Notes: generated from the sequence alone by a model not told the origin. A stretch of DNA of 22,134 bases from Welwitschia mirabilis (GCA_051453625.1 JBOZIK010000001.1:260370831-260392964); one strand, 5' to 3'. Shown: positions 1 to 9,120, numbered from the stretch's first letter. Numbers and translations are program-made.

Positions 1-603
1 CTTTGTGTTCAATCTCTATAAGAATATGACAAGATTTAACATAAACTAACCTAAAAGGTAACATTCCTAATGGAGTTTTATATGTTATCTTATAAGTCCA
101 TAAGATGTTATTCAATTTGTAAGACTAATCTTTTCTAGTTCAAATTATCAACTTTTATAAAATATTCTTGCTTTCTCTATTAATAATCTCAAATTATCCA
201 CTAGTTTAAGGATGACAAGAAGTAGTGATTTCTTTANNNNNNNNNNCAAAAAGCTTATTTAAAATCGTGTTGTAAAAGTAAGAGCCATCATCACTAATCA
301 AGACTCTTAGACAACCAAATCTAGATAGAATGTGTTTCTTGAAAATTTTCACTACAATTTGGGCATCATTAATTCTATAAGAATAAGCTATAACCCATTT
401 AGTGACATAACCCACATAAATCTAGATATATTAATATCCATTAGACCAAAGATAAGGACCTCAAGAAATAACTTCCCATACATGAAATGGCTCTAAACAA
501 GGATTAGATTTAATGGAATTCTATTTCTCCTATTAAGACTTCCAAGTTTTTGGAAAATTTCACAAGATTTATGACATTGATATAAGTCTTTCAAAATAGA
601 GGG
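1..603 (-). pseudogene. Ty3/gypsy (Athila-like) integrase, catalytic core, decayed, runs off left edge
   Basis: The integrase would insert element cDNA into the nuclear genome. Reading right to left on the minus strand I see the second half of the HHCC zinc domain (CHKSCEIFQKLG, about 540-580), then a YVTKW block starting at 415, an ISDDG block at about 283-297 holding the second catalytic Asp, a degraded HPQTSGQ block at about 170-205 followed by FEI-NRE with the third acidic residue, and a YKTPLGMLPFRLVY block near 40-85. This order is typical of plant Athila/Tat-type integrases. The first catalytic Asp (expected in IDFMG) is replaced, because 461-469 reads I-S-stop. Both Gln codons of HPQTSGQ are TAA. 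A 10-N gap interrupts the core. The gene is dead, and it continues beyond position 1. Confidence 0.87.
237..246. other. Assembly gap, 10 N
   Basis: A sized gap inside the gypsy integrase core. Unlike the 100-N gaps, its flanks do not repeat each other, and the integrase pattern continues across it. Confidence 0.95.
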
Positions 604-1060
604 TTAATGATAACACACAAAAATTAACATTTACATTAAGGAATTAAGGCTTAGTTAGCATGCTAACTTAATCATCACAATGGATTTATGTATTTTTTAT
701 GTTTAAGGCTATGGAAAATCTAGTTTTATTAGTAATCTTCATTAACAATGTCATTTTGTAGGATAAATGTATTATTAAGGAATTGTAATGGAAGATGGAG
801 GTGTGCTGAGCCTACTTGGTGATACCCTAGTTTTAGGAGCAACAACCTGATCACTTTGATTAGAATAGGTTCATAATTGTATTCTTAAGCATTCTTGATG
901 CAAGTAATCCATTCTGATCATTTCCACGAATAGAAGATGCATGAAGAATATTCTATAAGAAGAATCCCTTAATTTGGCCTCATGACTAACGGATAGTGCT
1001 ATAAATTTTAAGCACTTTAAAGAATAATCACATTAGACCTTTGAAACCCTAATTTTGGCA

Positions 1061-1069
1061 TATAAATAG
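1061..1069 (+). promoter_or_regulatory. TATA box of the LTR-like block
   Basis: TATAAATAG follows AAACCCTAATTTTGGCA. The second contig copy has TATAAATAT at 1447-1455 in the same context. It is the best plus-strand promoter candidate in the window and would belong to the LTR-like block, not to a host gene. Confidence 0.45.
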
Positions 1070-1166
1070 CCTACCTTACTTCACTTGAATAACATCATAT
1101 CATTATCATATAATACAAGAGATTCAAGCTTTAGTTATGAGTTCTTTCTAAGCCTTCCATAGGGAT

Positions 1167-1266
1167 NNNNNNNNNNNNNNNNNNNNNNNNNNNNNNNNNN
1201 NNNNNNNNNNNNNNNNNNNNNNNNNNNNNNNNNNNNNNNNNNNNNNNNNNNNNNNNNNNNNNNNNN
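1167..1266. other. Assembly gap, 100 N, with duplicated flanks
   Basis: The left flank at about 850-1166 reappears at 1267-1552 with scattered substitutions and a deletion of about 30 bp. Probably unmerged contig ends or two copies of the same LTR. Confidence 0.9.
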
Positions 1267-1875
1267 ATCACTGTGATCAAAATAGGTTCGTAATCCATTC
1301 TTATCATTTGCACAAATAGAGAATGCATGAAGAATATTCTATAAGAAGAATCCCTTAATTTGGCCTCATGACTAAAGGATAGTGCTGTAAAATTTAAGCA
1401 CTTTAAAGAATGACCACATTAGACCTTTGAAACCCTAATTTTGGCATATAAATATCCTACCTTACTACACTTGAAGAACATCATGTCATTGTCATATAAT
1501 ACAAGAGATTCAAGCTTTAGTTATGAGTTCTTTCTAATCCTTCCATAGGGATGGACTAGCTACCAAGCTAGCATGATGCTTCCTGATTAGCATGAAGACA
1601 TTTACATATTATATACTTTCATTTTTCTAATAATAAATTTTTTCATGTTCTTGATGCATTACTTTAATATCAAGTTTTGACGGATGTGGTACTTGTTATG
1701 CTTAGGATTGGTTAAGTCATGATTCTACATTAAGATCTATTTGGTGATTCTTCTTTTTATTTTAGCTTATATAACCTGAATGTTTATTAGATGGATCTTT
1801 AGAAACCCCTAATTTTCATGCTTATTTTATTCTTGTAATGAAGGCTAGTTGGCTTAGATATATCACCCTCATATA

Positions 1876-1981
1876 TATGATGGATGAGATTATGATGTTG
1901 TGCTTAAGCTAGAACTACAAGAGTACTTATGTCTATGATGGATGAGATTATGTCATTGTGCTTGAGTTGGAAGTAAAAGCT
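1876..1981. repeat. Imperfect 58-bp tandem duplication
   Basis: TATGATGGATGAGATTATG starts at 1876 and again at 1934, each followed by a similar TTGTGCTT(A/G)AG stretch. Two diverged copies lie head to tail within the LTR-like block. No gap lies between them, so this is not a contig-joining artefact. Confidence 0.8.
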
Positions 1982-2257
1982 ACATGAATTCACTTTAGTA
2001 TTATGTTTTTTCATGACATTTTTATGATAGTTTAAATGCTATGTTCCATTTCTAGATTTCTTACATAGTTTCACTCTTGATTACTCATTATCATTATGTT
2101 TGTTTTAGTGATATCTTTGGTTATCTATTTCTATAGAGTAATGACAATAGGACTATCCTACAAACAGAAGTCCTAGTGTTATTGGTAAAGGTTGGGTTTG
2201 GTCATATAAGATTTGTATTCCTAAGGTGATCTTTCTATTTATCATATGTTAATGACA

Positions 2258-2357
2258 NNNNNNNNNNNNNNNNNNNNNNNNNNNNNNNNNNNNNNNNNNN
2301 NNNNNNNNNNNNNNNNNNNNNNNNNNNNNNNNNNNNNNNNNNNNNNNNNNNNNNNNN
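2258..2357. other. Assembly gap, 100 N, with duplicated flanks
   Basis: The 39 bases at 2219-2257 are repeated exactly at 2358-2396, so the two contigs almost certainly overlap and the gap is artificial. Confidence 0.93.
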
Positions 2358-2396
2358 TCCTAAGGTGATCTTTCTATTTATCATATGTTAATGACA

Positions 2397-2790
2397 GATA
2401 CAAGCATAGCCAGATTTCATCATGAACAACCAATAAAGTCCACTTTAAAAAATTTTTAGCAAAAAAGTAACCACCAAAATTATTAGAATGACAAATCTTA
2501 AGAGCATCATGAATTTTAAACTAAGGGATGCATTTTCTAATGATTTGATCAAGGCAACACTTAAAAGATAAAGATTATCCTAAAAGAAATGTTTAACTTA
2601 ACTTGAGAATTTCTTCTTATCATTAGAAGTCCAATGAAAAGGTATAGTTTTGGAAACTACATAGTCAGCAATCTCAATATAACTAGGAGTTTGTAAAATG
2701 AAAAAGAGATGATTATTAGAAAAGAAATCATTAAGAGAATCAAAGTCATAAAAACATTTTGAGAAATTTTTAAAAGATGACCAATAACCA
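2397..2790 (-). pseudogene. Gypsy RNase H-integrase linker and first half of integrase zinc domain
   Basis: Right to left: a DNVV-GHL block near 2770-2790 (the family's NVVADHLSRL), an ADYVVSKT-like block near 2655-2675, DKKKF near 2615, and then ICHSNNFGGYFFAKN at about 2460-2505, matching the His end of the HHCC domain. GLYW follows at 2430-2441, matching the family's GFYW. Beyond GLYW the frame continues about 14 codons resembling the usual PTxFKDAxxF and hits a stop at the edge of the LTR-like block. Several frame changes are needed to follow the pattern, so no product is possible. Confidence 0.8.
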
Positions 2791-3170
2791 CATTATCAAA
2801 ACTTTTCTTATTTCTAATTTTAAATCAATTTCTTATAGAAGTAGAATTCATCAAATCAATTTAGGCTTAAATTATTTCTTAGTAAAGAGATATCTAGAGG
2901 ATTAATGACTTATGTGAATTACTACCTTAAAATCAAGAAGGTATTTCCTAAACTTATTTAAAGAAAAAGGTACTACAAGTTGTTCCTTTTCTATGACAGT
3001 GTATATAAGTTGATTATTATTCAAATTTTTGGTACTATAATAGGTTACTATTAGTTTTTTCTTAACTCATTAGCCTTAAAGTGCATCAATAGCATAATTA
3101 ATGGTATCACACATGATCTAAAAGGGTAGTGTCTAATTGGGTGATTAAATGATTAGTATTATCTTAACTT
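2790..3170 (-). pseudogene. Gypsy RNase H domain, decayed
   Basis: RNase H removes the RNA template during reverse transcription. The start is marked by MCDTINYA (MCD at 3106-3114; the Asp is a likely catalytic residue), then YYSTKNLNNNQLIYTVIEKE with the conserved Glu-Lys-Glu, then KFRKYLLDFKVVIH. The family's TDHAALKYL block is degraded to ISH-stop-SSRYL, so the second catalytic Asp region is altered. The RWILLLQEFDL block has TGA TGA for Arg-Trp and TAA for Gln. It is in a different frame from the reverse transcriptase upstream. Confidence 0.83.
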
Positions 3171-4265
3171 CTTTTTTAAAGCTTATGAAAAGCATGTCGA
3201 CATTTCAGTAGCATCTTTCTAAGATGATCACAAAGAGGTCTAAAACTTTTGCTAAAGTTTTAAATAAACCTCCTATAATATCTTGCATGTCTAAGAAAAG
3301 ATTTAATGTCTTTTACTTTATGTGGAGTAGGAAGATGGTTAGTAATAAAATTTTGGTAGGATCTACCTAAATTTCATTTTTAGAAATAATGTACTCTAAA
3401 ACAATCTCTTTGTTGACTATAAAATGTCATTTTTTCCCAATTCAAGATAAGGAATTTCTTAATGAATCTCAAAATAACAAGATTAATATTGTAAAGACAA
3501 TGTTTAAAAGATATCTCATAAATATAAAAATAATTCATGAAAAATTCCACACAAGATTCTAAAAGATTAGAAAAGATATCAAACATGTAATGTTGAAAAG
3601 TAGTAGAAGCATTGCAAAGACCAAAGGACATATTTTTGTAGGTAAAAGTTCCATAGGGGTATGTAAAAGTAGTTTTTTCTTAATCCTTAGGAGTAATTTC
3701 TGTTTAATTATTACCTGAATATCCATCTATAAAATAATAAAAATAGTGTTTAGTAAGTTGCTTAAGGATTTAATTAGAGAATCAAAGTGGAAAATGATCT
3801 TTCTTAGTTATAATGTTGAGTTTCCTATAATTAATACACATTCTAGGTTTTAAAATAGGCCTAGTAGGAATAAGATCATTGTGTTTACTAGGTACTAAGA
3901 TGATCTTAGATTTCTTGACTATAGTTTGTGTTAAACTAAACCACTTGTCATCAAAGATTAGATAGACTATGCCATTATCTAAAAACTTAGTAAACTTATT
4001 CTTCACTACTTCCTTCAAGGTTGGTTTGAGTCTTCTTTGGAGTTTATTAATTGGTTTGGCATTATTCTCAAGGTAGCTATGACACATGAAAATACTATGA
4101 TCTTGTCTTTGATGCTAAAAGAGTTCATTCAAAGGCTTGATTATGCTTTCTTAATGGATATAATAATTCATTCTCTTAAGGTGGAGATAGAAATGAGCTA
4201 ATAACCACTAGAAAAGTTGAATTTTCACATAAAAAGGCATGTTTGAGGTTATGAGAAAATTATTT
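3170..4265 (-). pseudogene. Gypsy reverse transcriptase, decayed
   Basis: This is the RNA-dependent DNA polymerase of the element. Right to left: an ELK-x4-HNLKHAFL entry block near 4220-4265, QRRLKPTLKEVVKN (from about 4035), WFSLTQTIVKKS, RPILKPRMCINYRKLN, DHFPL (ends about 3784), IDGYSG with a catalytic Asp at 3713-3730, EKTTFTYPYGTF, MSFGLCNASTTFQ from 3631, and FMNYF where the family has FMDDF. Both Asp of the active-site pair are therefore lost (about 3530-3535). SFLRHARYYRRFI and NFSKSFRPLC follow at about 3215-3290. Frame is kept from 4087 to 3380 apart from stops, several of them TAA where Gln is expected. Confidence 0.88.
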
Positions 4266-4338
4266 TAACTCCACGAAAAGACAATTGTATTCTAAGTTTA
4301 TACTTGAATCATAGTCAAAAGTTGAAGATATAGTAAAA

Positions 4339-4860
4339 TTAATTTGGATATGAGAGATGTTTCAAGGTCAAAGATTCATTTTTGAGCATTTCAACATGTT
4401 TAATCTCATCATCAGTTGGATGTTCTTTCATTGCATTAGAAAGACTAAACTTAATGGTCATGTTTTTGAAAGAAAATTTTATAATAACATTCCTATAATT
4501 GATTAAAGTATTTGAAGTTACAAGAAAAAGTCTACCTAAGATTATAAAAACTATATAATTAATTGGTCTCTCCATTTCTAAAACTATAAAGTTTACAAGA
4601 AAGTGGCAATTATCCACTTGAACTATAACATCCTTTGCTATCCCTAAAGATGATTTCAAAGAGTTTTATACTAGTTGCAGTTGAAGTTTAGTATCCTTAA
4701 AACCATATAAACCAAGTTACCTCTAGATGAAATAAGGTAAAAAATTAATATTAGCTCCAATTTAACAAGGCTTGCTTGATGTTTTTGTCACCAGTAGTGC
4801 TTGCTATAGTTGGGTATATTGGATATTTTTTATTTAGAGGGATTTGATTTTGAATGATAA
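4339..4860 (-). pseudogene. Gypsy aspartic protease, decayed
   Basis: The protease would cut the polyprotein into gag and pol products. From 4659 leftward I read LGIAKDVIVQVDN, FLVNFIVLEME and IILGRLFLVTS, matching the C-terminal half of Athila-type proteases (IILGRPFLAT). Upstream, at about 4755-4800, a TGDKNIKQAL stretch leads to the active-site block, normally DLGAS-x2-LMP; here it reads stop-I-G-A-N-I-N-F-L-P, with TAA in place of the catalytic Asp codon. Frame changes occur between the halves. It cannot be an active enzyme. Confidence 0.83.
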
Positions 4861-5690
4861 AACTAATTTTTTGTATAAAAAAGATTTACTCTTCAAATTC
4901 ATTCTCTTTTTAACTATGGATAAGTCCTTAAAAAATTTAGCATGAGAAGGGACTTGCTTAATAGCTTCCAAAAAAGGGGTACTAATCTTAACTTCTTTAA
5001 ACATATCAAGAGATTATTGATGTTTCTTCACTAATTGATCTATTTTTATTTTTTGCAAAAAATGTAAAGGTTCTTTATAAGATGGGAATGGCATTTTAAG
5101 TTCTTTCTCTACTTCTCCTAATCATAAGGCTTGCTAGGTAACTCATCCTTATGTGATTGATTTTCTAGTAAGTTTTTGTTGATTTTGTTTTTATTACTTA
5201 AGTGTATGGATTTGGTTTCTTCAATTTATGTGTCATCTACCCCATCAACCATATTACAACCCTTAAGGTTATATTCACAATCTGCAATAAACTCACCTTT
5301 CTCATATTGGTTAAGTGAAAAAAGGATATGAGTGGTAGTTTAACTTAATCATTGAATATTTTACTTAGGTTTCCATAATGTGGAAGAGGTTTATTAGTTG
5401 AATTATTATTGGTTTATTCATTTGAATTTTGTGCTTCCATTAACTTCCTAAGAGTATCTTTCAAAAAATGTGAATAATGATTACTAGAAGATAAAGGATA
5501 ATGATTAGGGGATGGAGGATAACGATATCTAGATTAACTAGTTGAGCCTTAGTTGTGATTATTCTATTTCCATGAAAAGTTGAAGTGATTTTTCCATTCA
5601 GGATTATAGTTGTTGGAGTAAGTATTATTGTTAACATGAAAAATTTGACATTTACTTCAAGTAATTTAGGTAAATTCAGCATAGTCAATT
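4860..5690 (-). pseudogene. Gypsy gag C-terminal region and gag-protease linker, decayed
   Basis: Gag forms the cytoplasmic particle that packages element RNA. At 5567-5632 the minus strand reads TYSNNYNPEWKNHFNFSW, close to the PYSNTYNPGWRNHPNFSW signature of plant Athila/Tat gag, then meets TAG. Further left come TLRKLMEAQN (about 5410-5465), then at about 4890-5095 PSYKEPLHFL and FLEAIKQVPSHAKFFKDL, matching the conserved linker ahead of the protease. A longer open frame at 5461-5688 is the wrong frame of this stretch, not the product. The N-terminal part of gag is not recognisable beyond about 5690. Confidence 0.78.
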
Positions 5691-6090
5691 TGTTTATTTA
5701 GCTATTTTAGTAATTTTATCTTCACTTATTATTATTGTTTCATAAAAACTAATTATATGCTTTTACCACGTGATTTTTCAGATTTTTAAACATATTCTGA
5801 AGCTCTTGGTAAAAGATGGGGCTAAACCAGCTGAGAAAATCAGTGGTATTAGCCACTTGGGATGGTAGCACTATTATTTTGAAGAGTTTACAAAAAACTC
5901 TTATGTTCCTACATCAATTTAGTATTTAGAGTCCCTTGAGGAAGACTTTAATCTTGGATGACCTACCAAAATTGATTATTGTATTACAAGTTATAAAAAT
6001 CCTAACCCTAATTTCTTAATTTATAAATAGGGTTAGTACCTCATTTTGAGGATCTTTTGGATCCTAACCCTAACCCTAATTTGGCTTATT
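5690..6090. other. Unassigned stretch between gypsy gag and the copia LTR copy
   Basis: No gene is recognised. It may hold the degraded N-terminal half of gypsy gag or leftover flanking DNA. It contains a nine-base inverted repeat and short CCTAACCCTAACCCTAA runs, listed separately. Confidence 0.5.
6002..6036. repeat. Inverted repeat CTAACCCTA / TAGGGTTAG
   Basis: CTAACCCTA at 6002-6010 and its exact reverse complement TAGGGTTAG at 6028-6036 enclose a 17-base AT loop. CTAACCCTAACCCTAA recurs at 6064-6079. The unit resembles plant telomere repeats, but only about 2.5 units are present and CCTAACCC lacks the usual third A. Confidence 0.75.
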
Positions 6091-6144
6091 GATGATGAAC
6101 CATCATTTTTTTCTTTGTTGAAATGCTTTGTCATGTGAAACCTA

Positions 6145-6156
6145 GCTTTGATACCA
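6145..6156 (-). other. Primer-binding site complement (initiator tRNA-Met type), next to LTR copy A
   Basis: GCTTTGATACCA is the reverse complement of TGGTATCAAAGC, one base from the TGGTATCAGAGC site used by many plant copia elements to prime from initiator tRNA-Met. Three bases later comes TGTAGG at 6160, which would be the last bases of an LTR (CCTACA) on the minus strand. This places a minus-strand 5' LTR to the right and element interior to the left. Confidence 0.7.
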
Positions 6157-6159
6157 AGC

Positions 6160-7155
6160 TGTAGGCCACTTTTAAGACCTGTGCTTCAGTGGTTATCCAC
6201 ATCCCATAACAAGGATCCAAAAATTCAAATAATTCAAGTGTAACGTTGCAAAAATACACCTCTAAAAGTGATGAAATTGGATCACTTAAAATGTCTACTC
6301 TAATATTTAAAATGTTTTCTGAAATTAATTCAAAACTCTAAAAGGGACATTTGTTATCAATAATTTTGAAGATTCATGTCTTTGTCTTAAAACATTATTG
6401 TTGAACAGTTAACATAATTATAGCATGCCACATAATAACAATGGTTTTTGAAAGATATACTCACTTCAAAAGGTTGCTTCTGATAAATAATACTGTGCTT
6501 AAAATGAATTTTAGAGATTTCAAACTGAAGGTCTTAATCACTGAAAATCAAACATTTCACATGCATACTATAATATCCTTTTTATAAGTAATAAACCACT
6601 TACATCAAAGATCATAGAATGCCACTATCAATACTATACTAATTTGGTAGTCTATAAATCACATGCTTCCTTTAAAATAAGAGAAATATTTTGAATGAAT
6701 AAATATATTTTTAGAAAGAGAGAGAAATGAAAATAAGAAAAATCTCATTCATTTATTAACAAAGAACCTTAATTAAAAATACTCAATCATCACTGGTATA
6801 AAGCCTTTGGAAATTCTAATTAAATGTCACTTACATTTTACAAAAATGTGTCCTCTTTCCTTAAGGGAAAACCAATCCTTCTCTCTCTTTCTAGAACTTG
6901 GAAATGTCTGTGGTAGGTCGGCTTTTTCTGCCGAAAAACTTACACTTTACAATACAAGGTTTTCTTTGTATATTCGTTCTTAGCAAGGCATAGAAAGAAT
7001 AAAGACAAATTATGCTTATGTTTGGAATTGTCAAACCTGTAATGACTTGCTTCTATGTAAATTCATTGGCACTCCACTTATTCATTGGCAGCTTTCACTC
7101 TTTGGTCATAGCTAGAAGTTCTTTAGCAGTTATTTTGTTTTAACTCTTTTCTCAT
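6160..7155 (-). mobile_element. Copia element 1 LTR, copy A
   Basis: About 1 kb that reappears in the same orientation at about 16459-17484, with many substitutions and small indels; shared blocks include GGCCACTTTTAAGA, CTCATTCATTTATTAACAAAG and TGCTTCTATGTAAATTCATT. Homology also covers about 70 bp left of 6160, including the primer-binding site. It ends just after CTCTTTTCTCAT near 7153, beyond which copy B is cut off, so the LTR may extend further right. A hairpin TCGGC-x7-GCCGA (about 6919-6935) is intact here and destroyed by transitions in copy B. No coding content. LTR identity rests on the primer site and the duplication. Confidence 0.75.
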
Positions 7156-7609
7156 GGACGGCCTTTGGGATTCTGGTCAAAGGTGTGCTTAACTACAGTT
7201 GTGTGTCAATAGCATTCTTTTGACATTGCTACTGCTCTAATTGTCGTCAATTCTAATTTGGTAATGGGACTATTTGGAATTACTTGCTGTTTATTAGACT
7301 ACATCTGAAAGAAGAAGACATTTCTGTTGAGTTCTTCTGATTAATGTTGTGACTGCAGATCAATCTGAAGATTCTTTAAATTTTTGGAATGTCAACATTT
7401 GCAGATCCAAATTCCCTTATATGCACAAGTTAATTATAGAGATACACGTTAATTAAAGAGGGAGAATTTTTGTAGAAATTACCTTTCACTTTTTGCAAAA
7501 TTTTTTTTGCAATGATGTAGTGCCTTCTTTTAACCTTGCATTAGCATAACTGAATGAGCTATAGAAGTAGGCGATCTATAGTCTGAAGTCTTAAAGGCTC
7601 AATCATCAT
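7155..7609. other. AT-rich stretch without recognised gene
   Basis: I see no coding pattern, RNA gene or known repeat. It follows LTR copy A directly and could be the U3 part of a longer LTR, because the second LTR copy is truncated at this point and cannot be compared. Confidence 0.4.
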
Positions 7610-7712
7610 AATAGTCATATGAACAAAATAAATCAATCCACTCAAAGGCTTAGGAAGATGCATCAACGGATTCATGAACATAATTCAAGGAGTCCTTTTT
7701 TAAAAAAAAAAA

Positions 7713-8355
7713 NNNNNNNNNNNNNNNNNNNNNNNNNNNNNNNNNNNNNNNNNNNNNNNNNNNNNNNNNNNNNNNNNNNNNNNNNNNNNNNNNNNNNNNN
7801 NNNNNNNNNNNNNNNNNNNNNNNNNNNNNNNNNNNNNNNNNNNNNNNNNNNNNNNNNNNNNNNNNNNNNNNNNNNNNNNNNNNNNNNNNNNNNNNNNNNN
7901 NNNNNNNNNNNNNNNNNNNNNNNNNNNNNNNNNNNNNNNNNNNNNNNNNNNNNNNNNNNNNNNNNNNNNNNNNNNNNNNNNNNNNNNNNNNNNNNNNNNN
8001 NNNNNNNNNNNNNNNNNNNNNNNNNNNNNNNNNNNNNNNNNNNNNNNNNNNNNNNNNNNNNNNNNNNNNNNNNNNNNNNNNNNNNNNNNNNNNNNNNNNN
8101 NNNNNNNNNNNNNNNNNNNNNNNNNNNNNNNNNNNNNNNNNNNNNNNNNNNNNNNNNNNNNNNNNNNNNNNNNNNNNNNNNNNNNNNNNNNNNNNNNNNN
8201 NNNNNNNNNNNNNNNNNNNNNNNNNNNNNNNNNNNNNNNNNNNNNNNNNNNNNNNNNNNNNNNNNNNNNNNNNNNNNNNNNNNNNNNNNNNNNNNNNNNN
8301 NNNNNNNNNNNNNNNNNNNNNNNNNNNNNNNNNNNNNNNNNNNNNNNNNNNNNNN
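7713..8355. other. Assembly gap, 643 N, with duplicated flanks
   Basis: The bases at 7610-7712 reappear at 8356-8460 with two or three differences. Both copies end in CCTTTTTTAAAAAAAAAA, so the gap sits at a homopolymer A run that probably broke the assembly. Frames spanning the gap on either strand are not genes. Confidence 0.93.
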
Positions 8356-8460
8356 AATAGTCATATGAACAAAATAAATCAATCCACTCAAAGGCTTAGG
8401 AATATGCATCAACGGATTCATGAACATAATTAAAGGAGTCCTTTTTTAAAAAAAAAAAAA

Positions 8461-9054
8461 AAAAGATCATCTTAAACTTAACTTTCTAATACAGAAATCA
8501 GGGCATTGGAATTGCGTTTATTCTTTTTAGTTTAAGCTGTCTGCTAAAATTTGCTTAATTTATTTATCAATTTCTTTGTCCTAGTTTGCAGAATTCATGG
8601 CTTGCTCTTTTCACAGTTGTTATCACCGCTGCACTTTAAAGCTCAAATCTCAAAACAACAACAAACTTCATCTGAATCCTCATTTTCCATTTTATCATCT
8701 ACGAGATGAGTTTTAATGATCTCATGGCGACCTCCCTAAACTGTCTAAATAAATAATTCTTCCTACTTTATTGAAATCAAAGACACCTTCCCAACTAAAA
8801 TGTCTTGAAGAAAGTTTTGTTGGATTGCCTTCTTAAAATTAATTTGGTGTACAAGAATAATAAGAAAATTTGAGATTTTCCAAAAATTTGAAAAATGCTC
8901 CAAATTTTCTTTAGAGAATTTGTTATGAATTCATCTTATACCTAATTGATAATCTAAAACCTAGCTACCATTTTGAGTTTAAGAAGTAAATTCAACTGAT
9001 GCCTTATTATCTTAATTCTGAAAGGATTACTTTAATCTTCAAATAATTGCCAAT
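8461..9054. other. Unassigned stretch, no certain gene
   Basis: Mostly AT-rich sequence with no retrotransposon coding pattern. The only feature of note is a short, more GC-balanced plus-strand reading frame at 8597-8716, listed separately. Confidence 0.4.
8597..8716 (+). CDS. Small open frame, 39 codons, unknown; possible first-exon or chance frame
   Basis: ATG follows TTGCAGAATTC, and the frame reads MACSFHSCYHRC, then a Lys/Asn-rich middle and HFPFYHLRDEF before TAA. The stretch is richer in G and C than its surroundings and is rich in Ser, Cys, His and basic residues with few acidic ones, superficially like the start of an organelle transit peptide. The upstream TTTGCAG resembles a splice acceptor. 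No domain is recognisable, no downstream exon is found, and a 39-codon frame can occur by chance. Confidence 0.15.
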   Translation: MACSFHSCYHRCTLKLKSQNNNKLHLNPHFPFYHLRDEF

Positions 9055-9120
9055 GTGTATGTATAATTTAATGACTGAGTTTCAAGAATTTTAGAGTAGG
9101 GTTTAGCATAGAAATAGGGC

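Larger units (their letters stand above)
608..2386 (+). mobile_element. Non-coding LTR-like block (candidate solo LTR) inside the gypsy integrase
   Basis: This block separates the two halves of the gypsy integrase zinc domain and has no recognisable coding content on either strand. It starts TGATAACACAC, like many plant LTRs, and carries a TATAAATAG box in the plus direction followed by a leader-like stretch, as expected for U3-R-U5 of an LTR. The 8-mer GTTAATGA occurs at both edges (603-610 and 2387-2394), which could be a target-site duplication of GTTAA plus chance identity. The right end reads TTATCATAT rather than a clean CA, so the boundary is uncertain. Two 100-N gaps with duplicated flanks inflate the length; the real block is perhaps 1.2-1.4 kb. 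No second LTR or interior is present, so solo LTR is an inference. Confidence 0.5.
2397..5690 (-). mobile_element. Ty3/gypsy (Athila-like) retrotransposon body, minus strand
   Basis: On the minus strand the order is gag tail, protease, reverse transcriptase, RNase H, linker, integrase zinc domain. Integrase downstream of RNase H is the Ty3/gypsy order. The RNase H-integrase linker resembles the Athila lineage: an ADYVV block, a KKKF block, then CH-x3-FGG. The remaining integrase lies at 1-603, beyond the LTR-like block. I recognise neither LTR of this element nor its primer-binding site. Stops and frameshifts occur throughout, so the element is a fossil. Lineage within gypsy is by eye only. 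Confidence 0.85.

Noticed and set aside
608-2386. hAT transposon with an 8-bp target duplication (GTTAATGA)
   Set aside because: No terminal inverted repeats or transposase are visible, and the TGATAACA start with an internal TATA box fits an LTR better; not excluded.
5461-5688. 75-codon minus-strand frame taken as a membrane protein because it is hydrophobic
   Set aside because: The neighbouring frame of the same strand reads the gypsy gag YNPEWKNHFNFSW signature, so the hydrophobic reading is the wrong frame.
6062-6079. Interstitial telomere
   Set aside because: Only about 2.5 units are present, and the unit lacks the third A of the plant CCCTAAA repeat.
6141-6165. tRNA-like sequence around GCTTTGATACCA
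   Set aside because: Only the 12-base primer-site complement matches a tRNA 3' end. No arms of a tRNA can be folded, so it is a primer-binding site and not a tRNA gene.
7619-8427. Two open frames of about 250 codons on opposite strands
   Set aside because: Both are almost entirely N. The frame exists only because 643 undefined bases contain no stops.
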